This document shows, one piece after another, positions 7,218 to 18,600 of a stretch of 64,000 bases of DNA. Numbering within the stretch: the stretch's first letter is position 1; each line of letters begins with the position of its first letter. Under the pieces are notes generated by a model. The model saw nothing but the letters and a program-made list of their open reading frames with translations. It searched no databases and was not told the origin of the DNA. This DNA is from Rossellomorea marisflavi. Lineage in GTDB: Bacteria; Bacillota; Bacilli; Bacillales; Bacillaceae_B. The stretch covers positions 542,163-606,162 of the forward strand of contig NZ_LGUE01000004.1 in NCBI RefSeq assembly GCF_001274775.1. The letters run 5' to 3'. Made by a program: the position numbers and the translations under genes.

Positions 7218-8710
7218 AAGCTCCCTTCGTTAGGTTCCCAGTTCTCCAGCTCATCCAATTTGGACAGGACCCTATTTTTGATAGAGATGAATGTTTGCTG
7301 TAACGCTGCTTCACGCTTTCCATATGACTCCATCATCTTCCCTACAGAATCATCATGGGTGGAACCCTCCGTTATCTTCCGGTCGATTTCCCGGCGGAAG
7401 TCAAAGATTTCAAGCAGTTCTTGGTCCGATATGTGATTAATGAATCCTTCATCCTTACACATACTTGTCAGGTATTCATTCGACACTTCGTCAGGCTTCC
7501 GGTCATGCTCGATATAAAAGGTAATGAACCTTCCGGCAATAACCTGGGCCGTGCGATAGGGAATATGATTTTTTAACGTCAATTGGTTTGCCAGTGAAAA
7601 TCCTCCGAAAAATTCCGTTGAGCATGCAGCTTCGGTTTTATCGACGTTAAATTCAATGTGCTGAACGATCAGGAGAAACAAATCCAATACGTCATCTGCA
7701 TTGTTTAATAAGAGTGGCAAGCTTTTGGACGATTCCTTTGATACTTCTACAAGATTGCTGTAGGGAGTGTTTCTTTGCCCTAGGATCATATCCATATAGA
7801 AGCCCACCAAGTGACTTGTCTTTCCCCTTGCCCGTTCGAGAAGGGGGAAATTCCGTTTTTGAGGCATGGAGGATGAAATGCCCGACAGTTCATCTGGGAA
7901 GGTGATGAACTGCTGTTCACTGCTTCCCCACATGAGGAAATCAGTTAGGAACCGACTTAAATTGGTTGCGAGATACGACAGACATTCGCCCATCTCCAGT
8001 ACCCACCCCCGAGATGCCACCCCCGCCAGTGCATGCCCCGTATAGGAAGTGAATCCAAGGAAGGCCGCCATCTCATCGCAATTCCACGGAAGCTCCTGAC
8101 CGGACATGGCACCTGATCCCAGCGGGCAGCGCCCATTGATCGACTCTAGTACGTGCAGCATTTTGCTGATGGTGTGCAGGATATGCTCACTGACAGCTGT
8201 TAAATAATATGGAATGGTGATGACCTGTGCCGATTGATAGTGGGTGTACCCAGGCATCATGCAGCCTGAATAGAGAGAGCATTTGTTAAGGATCTGTTTA
8301 TTAATCTGGAACATTTTATCGAGGAGTCCCAACCACTTCTCCCTGCCGTACATCAGCTGAGCCGTCGCCTGGTAATCATTCCTGCTCCTGTCCACATGCC
8401 AGTTTACGATTTCCTTGTCCATTTTTTCATTTACATAGCGTTCTATGGTTAAGGCGATATCTGTCAGATTATCGCCTGACAAAGTGACGAGTTCAGTCTT
8501 TTTCATCTCATTCAGAGCCGCCAGAATCGGCACGATATCTTCACGTCCGAGTAAATCCATCTTTTCATATCGTTGAAGCAACACTTTCTCGATGGAGATA
8601 TAATGTTGTAAATAGTGCTCAAGCTCGTAATCGAATTGTGGTTTCAGTACCTTACTGACGTAAAGTTCATGAGGATTCTTCGCGACTCTCCCTGTTACTT
8701 GGTTGACCAT
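7214..8710 (-). CDS. Argininosuccinate lyase-like enzyme, proposed diaminobutyrate-releasing lyase
   Basis: 498 residues of the fumarase/argininosuccinase superfamily: VDRSRNDYQATAQL (HxxRSRND region), PGYTHYQSAQ (TxxQxAQ motif), and the signature SSSMPQKRNFPLLERARGK near residue 285, containing the mobile catalytic serine loop. Genuine ArgH normally sits with argG; here it is in an NRPS operon beside a threonine kinase and a cysteine-synthase homologue, so it more likely eliminates fumarate from an aspartate adduct to free a diamino acid. HTARSRND is altered to HVDRSRND and the protein is longer than ArgH (about 460), both fitting a specialised paralogue. GGGGG precedes the ATG by about 8 bases. 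Confidence 0.85.
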   Translation of the reverse strand: MVNQVTGRVAKNPHELYVSKVLKPQFDYELEHYLQHYISIEKVLLQRYEKMDLLGREDIVPILAALNEMKKTELVTLSGDNLTDIALTIERYVNEKMDKEIVNWHVDRSRNDYQATAQLMYGREKWLGLLDKMFQINKQILNKCSLYSGCMMPGYTHYQSAQVITIPYYLTAVSEHILHTISKMLHVLESINGRCPLGSGAMSGQELPWNCDEMAAFLGFTSYTGHALAGVASRGWVLEMGECLSYLATNLSRFLTDFLMWGSSEQQFITFPDELSGISSSMPQKRNFPLLERARGKTSHLVGFYMDMILGQRNTPYSNLVEVSKESSKSLPLLLNNADDVLDLFLLIVQHIEFNVDKTEAACSTEFFGGFSLANQLTLKNHIPYRTAQVIAGRFITFYIEHDRKPDEVSNEYLTSMCKDEGFINHISDQELLEIFDFRREIDRKITEGSTHDDSVGKMMESYGKREAALQQTFISIKNRVLSKLDELENWEPNEGSL

Positions 8711-8722
8711 CTGGATTGCCCC

Positions 8723-11700
8723 CTATAGAAATTGGTTTAGCTTATCGGCTAAGGATTTCACATGATGCGGTGAGACGACATCATGATGACGACCCGTTAT
8801 CTCGATGGGGATAACTGTCCCTTTGGTACGTATTTGCCAGTCTTCGGGATGAACAAGATCATGAAAGTGATTCGGATCTTTCTCTACACAATGGAACGCG
8901 ATCAAATCGGATTGTATCGGCCCTTGAAAATGATAATGATCACAAGCAAAATTATTCGAAGCCATGATCTTGATGACCCTCTTAACATCCTCGACCTCCG
9001 CAAGTCCAGGGAGTAATTTGTTTTTCTTTGCTTTTGCCAATAACACCGAAAGCTTTGCCTCCATGTTCATTCCCTCGAATTGGACCATGTCTACCCCTAA
9101 ACTTTGAGCCCAAGCCATCAGGGGCTCTTGCCGACCTTCCACCTCATGGTCTCCGTTGAAAGGATGAGCATCAATTAACCCGATGAATGAGCAAACTTCT
9201 CCCATTTCTTCAAGGATCCTTGCCATTTCAACTGATAGGGTGCCCCCCATGGACCAGCCTGCAAGCCTATAAGGCCCCTCTGGTTGGACTCCCCTGATTT
9301 CTTCTACATACTTCTCGGCCATGGAGCGGATGTCTTTCAAGGGCTCGCAATCCCCTTCATATCCAACAGACTGGATGCCGAATATCGATACGTCCTGCTT
9401 CAGCTCCTTTGCAAGAGATAGATAACACATGACTCCTCCCCCTCCTGGATGAATGAGGAATAAGGGGGGATGATTGGACGTTGTCTGATTCAATGGCACG
9501 ACCACTCCCCCGTTATGCCCTTTCACTTCCAGCTTCTCCAGGGCGTCTGATAGTGATTCAATGGTTCGATGCTCAAATAGGATCGACATCGGAATGCTTC
9601 GCTTAAGGTCGCGTCGTATGCAACCCACCACTTCGAGCACTTTGATGCTGTGACCGCCAAGGTCGAAGAAGTCTTCATTGATTCCAATATCGTCAAGGTC
9701 CAATACTTCCTCCCATATGGCCGTCAAGGCAAACTGGAGTAAGGATTCTGGCTGCTTTTTATGTTCCTGGGAAACCAGGTCGTTCTGATCAAAAGGCAGT
9801 TCTTTCACCAGTAGCTTCCCGTTTGAATTGACCGGTATTTCGTCCATGAACACGATGGCATTGGGAACCATGTAATAAGGAAGTTCTTCTTTGATGATTG
9901 CCTTGATCATGGCTGCATCAATAAGGGAATTCTTTTGCTTTACGACAAACGCAAACAGCTTCTTCTCTCCCTCGATGTGATTGACGGCCACCGCTGCATG
10001 CTGTACTCCCTGAATCGTCAGGATCACATGCTGGATTTCACCGAGTTCTATCCGGAATCCCCTTATCTTGACCTGAGAGTCTTTTCTGGAGATAAAGATA
10101 AATTCACGGGAATGGTTTTGCTTGACGATATCCCCAGTCTTATAGAATCTTTTTTCGCAAGATCCTTCCCATTTCACATTCACAAAGGCTCCTTCTGATA
10201 ATGTCTCATTATTCAGATAACCTTGCGCGAGACCATCCCCTCCAATCCATAGCTCCCCAGGTATTCCAGGAGGAACTAACTCCCCATGATCGTCTACAAC
10301 TAGTAACTGATAATTTGCAAATGGCCTTCCGATGGGGATGACTTGATCCGTGTCGGATTCTTTGCAGATATAAAAGGTGGAAGCCACTGTAGCCTCCGTC
10401 GGTCCATACACATTGACAAGGGGCGTACGATTCCCCATCGCCCGATAGTATTCACCGACTAAATACTGGCTGAGTTTATCTCCCCCTGTGATGATGTAGT
10501 GTAAAGAGTGGGAACCGGTGAAAGACGGCATGGTGATCAGCTTCTCTATCAAGCTGTGGAATAATTGTGCCCTTGTCACCTTTTCCCTGCACATTAAGTC
10601 AGCTAAATACTCCACATCAAATTGACGTGACGGCTCGCTCATGATCAGTGTATTGCCTGACATCAGCGTACTGAAAATTTCAGTCATGGAGGCATCGAAG
10701 GAATAATTGATATTATGTAAGACTCTCTCTCCTTCTCCAAGAGGAAACTCAGCAAGATAGCCTGCTATATGATTGCTCAGAGAATGATGGCTGATCGAAA
10801 CACCTTTTGGGTTCCCTGTGCTTCCCGACGTGTAGATATGATAGGCTGAAAGATCTGTAGGTGAAGATCCCTGGAGCAAGTCGGGTGCAGTGGATGCGAA
10901 GGATACTGCCTGCCCAGTTGTGAAAACTGGAACATCCACTTGAACCCTACTCTCTCTATCTACCAGTAAGAGGCTGGATTGCGAGTCCGATAGGATGAAC
11001 TTCCTTCGGTTCTCAGGGAGTGCAGGATCCAGTGGGAGATACGAACATCCTGCTTTCAGGATCCCGATGATGCCTGCAATTTGTTCTTTGGACCTTTCCA
11101 TCTGAATGGCTATAATCGATCCAGGATCAACCCCACTTTCATGGATCATATTCGCAATCTGATTCGACCTGTCACTGAGTTCCGAATAGGTCCATTCGCC
11201 GTGCTGATCCTTTAATGCACAGAACGTCGGGTGCGACTGTGCAGACTTCTCGACTTGCTCATGTATGAAAGATAGAGGTGTCGGAAAAAAAATAGGAGCC
11301 AGCATTCCGGACTTCTCTTCGTCTGTTAAAATAGCCAATCTGGATATCGGTTTTTGAGGGTCATTCAATATATCTTCTATTAATCTGATGTAATGATGAA
11401 TGAATCTCTGAACGGTTTCCTCTTTAAATAGATCGGAATCATATTCAATTTCCCCCACACCCGTTTGATCATCACAGCTAACATAGAGGACAAGATCGAA
11501 TTTCGATGTCTGGGTGTTGATTTTCTCGTGCTCCATCTCAAACTCATCTCCCCCTTTTGAAGGGGCCTTCTCATGAAAGGTGAACATGACCTGGAAGAGG
11601 GGATGGACATTCGGGCTTCTCTCAGGATTCAGCTCTTGAACGATTCGTTCAAACGGTACCTCCCCATAGCCATGGGTGTGAACAAAATTCTTCAACGTAC

Positions 11701-12661
11701 TCTTGAGGAAATTTTCAAACTTGCTGTACGGTTTGATTTTTGACCTGATCGGCATCGTATTCACGAAGAACCCAATTAAATCGTGCGTGAATGATTCTTG
11801 CCGGTTTGCAACAGGAGTACCTATGACAATATCCTTTTGTCCAGAGTAGCGATAAAGCAGGACATAAAAGACAGCTAAGAAAAAAGCACTGGGAGTGGAG
11901 CCATTGGCCACTGCATATTTCCTTATGGCTGCTACCAGATCCTCCGGAAAAGAAAATTTCACATTGTTTCCGGATTTGGCGGCATGCTTGGGGCGGGTGA
12001 AATCGGTCGGCAGTTGCAAGGAAGGCGGTGCCCCTTTTAAGTACTCCTTCCAAAAATTAATTTTCGATGTGAGCTGATCACCTGATAGCCTTTCTTTTTC
12101 CCAGCTGGCATAATCCGCATATTGGAGTTCCATCTCTTCCATCTCTGACTCCCTGCCCTGCTTCAGCAGTGGATAGATGCTTAATATCTCGTTCTTCAAT
12201 ACGTCGATGGACCATGCATCGAAAATGGAGTGATGGACGTTGATCAACAAATAATGGAGGTCTTCTTCAGATTGTATGAGTTCAAACCGAATCAAGGGTT
12301 CTTTACTTACGTCAAATGGTTTCAGGGCGAAGTTCCGAAGATAAGTTGGGAAATCAAAACTCTTCCCCATTTCCTGAATGGACGTTTGAATGAAACTAAA
12401 TGGAGGGTTGACGAGGGAAACTTTTTGTAAAAGTTCCCCGTCCACCTGACAAAACGTCGTTCTGAGCACTTCGTGTTTTTCAACTATTTTTAGTAGTGTT
12501 GCCTTTAATAGAGTCGGATCAAGCCTCCCTTTCATTTTGAAGATAAAAGGGATGTTGTACGTGGGCGTGTTGGGTTCCATTTGTTCAAAAAACCATATTC
12601 TTTCTTGTCCAAATGAGGCTGGTAGTAAATAGACCTCATGATCAACGTGTAGTTCGTTCAT
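8723..12661 (-). CDS. Terminal nonribosomal peptide synthetase, C-A-T-TE
   Basis: Condensation domain about 10-440 with the catalytic motif HHSIFDAWS near 144; adenylation about 460-970 with [20 protein letters not shown] and KIRGFRIELGE; carrier domain with FFDLGGHSIKV near 1002; thioesterase to the end with HPGGGG and the nucleophile motif GWSMGG near 1135. It adds the fourth residue and releases the chain by hydrolysis or cyclisation. Reading the adenylation pocket against GrsA by eye gives D-A-T-Q-I-G-V-V-A, which matches no substrate I know with confidence (its GVV part resembles Gln/Glu pockets). No epimerisation or methylation domain is present. It starts 14 bases after the three-module synthetase and is cotranscribed. 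Confidence 0.95.
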   Translation of the reverse strand: MNELHVDHEVYLLPASFGQERIWFFEQMEPNTPTYNIPFIFKMKGRLDPTLLKATLLKIVEKHEVLRTTFCQVDGELLQKVSLVNPPFSFIQTSIQEMGKSFDFPTYLRNFALKPFDVSKEPLIRFELIQSEEDLHYLLINVHHSIFDAWSIDVLKNEILSIYPLLKQGRESEMEEMELQYADYASWEKERLSGDQLTSKINFWKEYLKGAPPSLQLPTDFTRPKHAAKSGNNVKFSFPEDLVAAIRKYAVANGSTPSAFFLAVFYVLLYRYSGQKDIVIGTPVANRQESFTHDLIGFFVNTMPIRSKIKPYSKFENFLKSTLKNFVHTHGYGEVPFERIVQELNPERSPNVHPLFQVMFTFHEKAPSKGGDEFEMEHEKINTQTSKFDLVLYVSCDDQTGVGEIEYDSDLFKEETVQRFIHHYIRLIEDILNDPQKPISRLAILTDEEKSGMLAPIFFPTPLSFIHEQVEKSAQSHPTFCALKDQHGEWTYSELSDRSNQIANMIHESGVDPGSIIAIQMERSKEQIAGIIGILKAGCSYLPLDPALPENRRKFILSDSQSSLLLVDRESRVQVDVPVFTTGQAVSFASTAPDLLQGSSPTDLSAYHIYTSGSTGNPKGVSISHHSLSNHIAGYLAEFPLGEGERVLHNINYSFDASMTEIFSTLMSGNTLIMSEPSRQFDVEYLADLMCREKVTRAQLFHSLIEKLITMPSFTGSHSLHYIITGGDKLSQYLVGEYYRAMGNRTPLVNVYGPTEATVASTFYICKESDTDQVIPIGRPFANYQLLVVDDHGELVPPGIPGELWIGGDGLAQGYLNNETLSEGAFVNVKWEGSCEKRFYKTGDIVKQNHSREFIFISRKDSQVKIRGFRIELGEIQHVILTIQGVQHAAVAVNHIEGEKKLFAFVVKQKNSLIDAAMIKAIIKEELPYYMVPNAIVFMDEIPVNSNGKLLVKELPFDQNDLVSQEHKKQPESLLQFALTAIWEEVLDLDDIGINEDFFDLGGHSIKVLEVVGCIRRDLKRSIPMSILFEHRTIESLSDALEKLEVKGHNGGVVVPLNQTTSNHPPLFLIHPGGGGVMCYLSLAKELKQDVSIFGIQSVGYEGDCEPLKDIRSMAEKYVEEIRGVQPEGPYRLAGWSMGGTLSVEMARILEEMGEVCSFIGLIDAHPFNGDHEVEGRQEPLMAWAQSLGVDMVQFEGMNMEAKLSVLLAKAKKNKLLPGLAEVEDVKRVIKIMASNNFACDHYHFQGPIQSDLIAFHCVEKDPNHFHDLVHPEDWQIRTKGTVIPIEITGRHHDVVSPHHVKSLADKLNQFL

Positions 12662-12675
12662 ATTGACACATCCTT

Positions 12676-15600
12676 TTATTCCTTCACCAGGTGCTTAGTT
12701 CTTTTGATTTTTTTTATGGTAGGGGATCCTGTTATCTTCCCTTGTGTATCTAAATAGGCAGCGAGCGAATGCACGGTAGGATACTGGAATACATCCTTCA
12801 GCTGGAGCTCCCGCCCTAGACGATCCTGGATGGCTGCCGCCATACGAATAATAAGAAGCGAGTGCCCTCCAAGTTCGAAGAAGTTATCGGTGTTATGAAT
12901 GTCGTCCCTTTCAATAAGTCCCTTCCAGATCTCCAGAAGAATGGCTTCAGTAGGTGACTCCATCGGAATTGACCCTTCCCTTTTCGAGGGCTTGTACCCT
13001 CTCAATTTCCGCCGGTCCACTTTGCCGCTGGCCGTGACGGGCATGTGTGGAACAGGAATGAATTGACTTGGAATCATTGCCATCGGAAGAACATGGATTA
13101 ATTCCTGTCTGATTGACGGGACGACTTTTTCATTTTCGACATCTACGTAAGCGGTGATGGTCGTCTCTCCGCTGATTTTGTCGTCCAGGACGTAACAGTC
13201 GTTCACTCCCGTGAGGTTCTTGATCGCCGCTATGATTTCATTTTTGTTGGCTCGAACACCCCGAATTTTGATTTGATCGTCATCCCTGCCATCGATTTGG
13301 ATCATACCGTTAGGCAGATACCGCGCCAAATCCCCCGTAAAGTACACAGCATCATGGGGATCATCACTGAATGCGTTCTGCTTGAACCCATTTTCAGGAA
13401 GATGGAGATATCCTTTTGTCCGATAAGGAGTCCTGACCACGATTTCCCCTAGCTCCCCAATCCCGCATAGTGTTTGGGCTTTATTTAAAATATAGAGCTG
13501 GGTATCCGGCAGGACATTTCCGATCGGAAGGTGCTCATATTGATCCAGCATCTCTTCCTCTCTCTGGAACCCTTTTGCAAGAGTGGTTTCGGTTTGCCCA
13601 TACAGGCAGATGATATCCGCACCGCTCCTTCCCTTCCACTGCGAGACGAGTTTCTGGGATAAAGGTTCTCCGGCGAAGAAGATACTCTTTAGTGAAGGAA
13701 GCCGAGCTTGTGGTGATTCCTTCAGCCACTGTGTCGATAGGGAAGGAACCGCATGGCATCTTGTGATTGCTGCCTCATAAAGGAAGTCCATACTTCGCTC
13801 TCCGTCCCTTGGTATACACAAAGCAGCTCCACTGATTAAAGGCAGGAAGGCATCCCTCAAATAAACATCGAAGGTGACATTGGTCAAATGGGCGAAGCGG
13901 TCCTCAGGTTGGATATTGAATTCGTCCCTTTGCCAATGGAGGAAGTGACTCAACCCATCGTGAGTTCCGACGATTGCTTTTGGTTTGCCCGTCGTCCCCG
14001 AAGTGAAATAGATATAGGCTTCTTCATTCTGACCCCGGCTCACTCCCGATCCATTCAGGCTGTTTTCAGTCGATTCATGTAGCAGATCATCCATATCCAC
14101 CACCCTGACTTTGGATTGTCCGAACGCTCTTGGGCTGTGGACCGGCATGGTCGTAAGGATCAGAGATGCGCCGGCTTCTTCCAACATGCTACCTGCTCTT
14201 TCTTCCGGGATATTCTCATCGATTGTCATGAAGATGGAGCCTGCCTTTAACACCCCTAGGATGCCGACAATCGTTCGATAACTTTTCTTCCCATAGACGG
14301 CAACGACTTCCCCTGGAGAGATTCCGACTGATGGCAGACTATTGGCAAGAAGATCGACTGTTTGAACCAACTTCCCGTACGTAAAATGGAGCCCCTTTTC
14401 CTCTATTGCCGTACTGTCCGGAGCTTCCTTTGCTCTTCTCTCGATTAACGAAGTAACACGGGGATAAGATTGTCCTCGTAGATCAGCAGAAAGATCCGGT
14501 AGGTGTTGATCCCCTGTCACCAACGAAATCTCCGCCACCCTTTGATCGGGATTTTGAATGGACGATTCCACCCATCTCTTCAATTGGAGGAGAAAAGCGT
14601 CCATTCTTGCTTTACTGAATAAATCATTCCGATACGAGAGACTTAAATGGAATCCATCTCCTGTTTCTTCTATATAAAAGGTCATGAAGAATTTTGATTG
14701 GATTTCATCCACTTCCACTTCCTTCACTTCGACCCCGTTGATGACATACGTTTTCTGTTCTTCAAAGCTCCGATAATTGATGAGCACATCGAAAAGGGGA
14801 TTCCGATTCAAATTCCGTTCAGGCTGAACTTCCTCCACGATCTTCTCAAATGGTCGATCACCATGGGTAAACGCGTTTAGGATCGTTTCTTTGCTTTGCA
14901 GGAAAAAATCCGTAGATGTATGGTCCTCATCCACTCTCGTCCTTAGTGGAAGTGTGTTCAAATAGATCCCGACCGACTTTTCCAGCTCCTGAAGATTCCG
15001 ATTGACGACGGGAGTCCCGACGATTATGTCGTTTTGACCAGCCATCCGGGAGAGCAGAGCCGCATAAGCACTGTAAAACACCATGAAAGGAGTCAGCTTC
15101 CTGCTTTTGCTGAAGGTCTTAATTTCGTCCGATAACTCACCCTCAAGTGTCATGTGGATTGTATGATTTGTCCCTCCACTTTCTATGTGATCAGTCGGTA
15201 GTTGCAAAACGGGTACATGTCCTGACAGTTCGTTTTTCCAAAAGGCCATTTGTGCCTGATTCTCTGGGGAATCCTCGTACTCTTTCTGCCAGAGGGTATA
15301 GCTCGGATATTGAACGACCTCCGTATCGTCAGTGAGGACCCCTCCCGCATATAACGTCAACAATTCCTCCTTGATGACGTTTAGGGACCACCCATCACAA
15401 ATGATATGGTGAAAAACGAGGATCAGGGTGCTTTTCCCCTTCTCATTCACCACTGTTCCTTTTACTAGTGGTCCTTTGGAGAGATCAAATGGCTCTTTGC
15501 ATTCCGATTGGATGATTTCCTGAATTCCCTCGTTGCTCTCGATGATATTCAATTCTACTGACATTTCGTGATTCACCCGTTGGACAGGCGATCCATTCTT

Positions 15601-18600
15601 GTTGTGAAAGACCGTTTTCAGTGCGTCATGCCGTTTCATCAACTTGTTAATGGTTGCCTCAAGCTTCATGGCATCGGTATGGCCTTCAAATGATAAAACG
15701 AGGGGCATATGATAACTGGTCCCCGGATGTAAATGCTCTAAAAACCAAATTCTCTTCTGTGCATCCGACAATGGGATTCCTTCCTGATCATCGGCTTTGG
15801 CTGTCAACCGTTCGTAGTTGTAGGTGGCAGAATCCGATTGGACCAGTGCCGCAGTAAGACCCGAGACAGTCGGTTTCTCAAACAATTGCTTTACAGGTAC
15901 CGATGTCGAAAACAGCTTATTCACACTGGACATGATCTGAACAGCAAGCAACGAATGACCACCAAGCTCGAAGAAATTGTCATGTATGCCTATTTGACTC
16001 ACTTTCAGTTTTTCTTTCCACACCTCAAGCACCCGTTCTTCTTGTCGGGACCTAGGCTCTGCATAGGTGGAATTGAGCACAAGATGTGCTTCTGTTGCTT
16101 CTGGAAGCTGATTTCGCGCGACTTTCCCATTGGCATTCAACGGAAATTCAGTTAGTTGGACAAAGAATCCAGGCACCATATAGTCAGGCAATTCCAATTG
16201 AATAGATTGCTTGATGACGAGTCGAATATCTTCCTGCGCGTCACTCGTGAAATAGGCTGCCAGTCCAGATTTTTCATCATTCTTCACCACCAGCACCACT
16301 GCATCCTTCACACCTTCGACAGCCCGGATCTTACTTTCAATCTCGCCTAATTCAACCCGCATCCCCCGAATCTTAACCTGGTTATCCTCTCGTCCTAAAA
16401 ACATGATGTCGCCTTGTTTTGTGAGGTACCCCCTGTCACCGGTCCGATACATCTTTTCGCCTGTATGAAACGGATCATCTACGAATGAGGTCTTTGTTTT
16501 CTCAGGATTGTTTAAGTACCCCCTGGCTAGGCCAATTCCGCTAATATACAGATCACCCGGGACGGCAAACGGAACAGGATTCAAATGTGAATCGAGTACG
16601 TAGATCCGATTATTATCGATTGGTCTGCCAACCGACACAATTTCACTGAGGGGCTCGCCTGCGTTTTGATGATACGACTTACAATCAAAACAAGTAGAAT
16701 CAATGGAGACCTCCGTTGCCCCCCACGTATTAAATAAATCCCCAGGCATTTTTTGATAGAATGCCTCCACAAGCTCTGATTTCAATGCTTCACCGCTTGA
16801 TACAACCACCCTTAAACGGGACAGCTTCGCTTTTTTCTCCTCTGTCATTTCCTCCACGACCATCTGTAGCATACTTGGAACGAATTGCAGAAGGGAGACA
16901 TCGTATGTCATCGCATAGTCGAGAATACTGACAGGATCTTTATGCATCCCTGGGGGAATGAGGGCAACGGTCCCTCCCACCATAAGCGGCCAGAAAAACT
17001 CGATTGCCGCATCATCGAACGTGAGAGTCGTTTTTTGCAGTGCCACCTCTCCTTCCTGCATGTGATGCTTATTTTGCATCCAGCATACCCGGTTCACCCA
17101 TCCCTGGTGGGTACTGCTTACCCCTTTGGGGGCACCGGTGGATCCTGAGGTGTAATAGACGGAAACCAGGTTGGTCGGCGTCATGGACACACTTGGCTTT
17201 GTCTTACCAAAACTTCTGATATGGGCGGACTCACTCTCGTAGTTCAAGATTTCGATGGAATCGGATTGAAGGGTCAATGAGCCTACATTGGTCAGACAAA
17301 TGGTGGCTTTCGCACTCAACAGAATATCCGTCATCCGATTCTTTGGTATGTCCACATCAATCGGCAGGTAGGCCCCTCCCGCTTTTAGAATCCCCACTAT
17401 ACCAATGACCATTTCCACAGAGCGGTTCATAACAATGCCTACAGGGGTGTCAGGCGACACTCCTTTCCTTACGAGCAAACGGGCAAGCTGATTGGCCCTT
17501 TCATCCAGCTCTCGGTAGGTCATCTCCATCCCTTCATAGACCACAGCCCTTTGGCCAGGTGTGCGTTCTACCTGCTCTTCGAATAACTCATGTAATAGAA
17601 CATCAGGAAATACGTTTTCTGTATCATTCAGCCCGTGGATGATATGCTGCTCCACATCCTCTGACAGCAGGGATAATTCCGTAAGTGGCGTGGCGGGACA
17701 GGAGACCGCAGACCTTAACAATTCAAGGAACATGGATGTAAGATCGTCCATATGCTCCTGATCGAAAGCGCCCGTACGGTATTCCCACTTTCCGATCATC
17801 TCCTCCCCTTCATTTTCCAGGAAGAGCGTTAAGTCGAACTTTGACGTACCATTCGAAAGCAAGGTAGGTGGACTGATGGTTACATCATCAGCGGGATGTG
17901 TAAACTCCGGGAAATTTTGAAACGCAAACATATACTGGAATAAAGGATGCTGCGTCAGTGTCCTATTAGGTTGTACGGCTTCCACAACCTTTTCAAAGGG
18001 TACGTCGCCCCTTGCTATTGCCTCTAATGATGAGGTCTTGACCGTGGAAAGCACGTCCAGAAACGTCATCTTTTCATCCAACAGGTCCCGGATCACTACC
18101 GTATTCACAAATAACCCGATTGTCCCCTGATCGCGTTCATCATTCCTTCCGGCAATAGGGGTGCCAACAACGATATCCTTCTCGTGTGATAAGCGATAAA
18201 TAAGCAGTTTGTACAGGGCAAGCATCCCCATATAGAGGGTGGCACTGTTCGCTGTGCACATTTTTTCCAACTCTTTCAGAAGTTCAGTCGGAATCGGGAA
18301 TGTCGTGGTCTCTCCTTCATTCGATGGTACCTTCAGTTCCTTCTGAGTTTTGAATAATTTAATTTGTGGAATGTCTCCTTCAAGCTTCGCTCTCCAGTAG
18401 TCCACATCGGCTAGCATTTCTTCGCTATCCACTGCCAGCGCTTGCCGATTGACATAATCCTGATAATCGGACTGTGGACCTTCCTCATGGGGAGCGAATA
18501 CAGCATGTAAAAATACCGTCTCAGACCATCCATCAAAGATAATATGGTGGAAGTTGTAATAAAAATAGTAATGCTCTTCGCTAATCTTATATAGGTGGAA

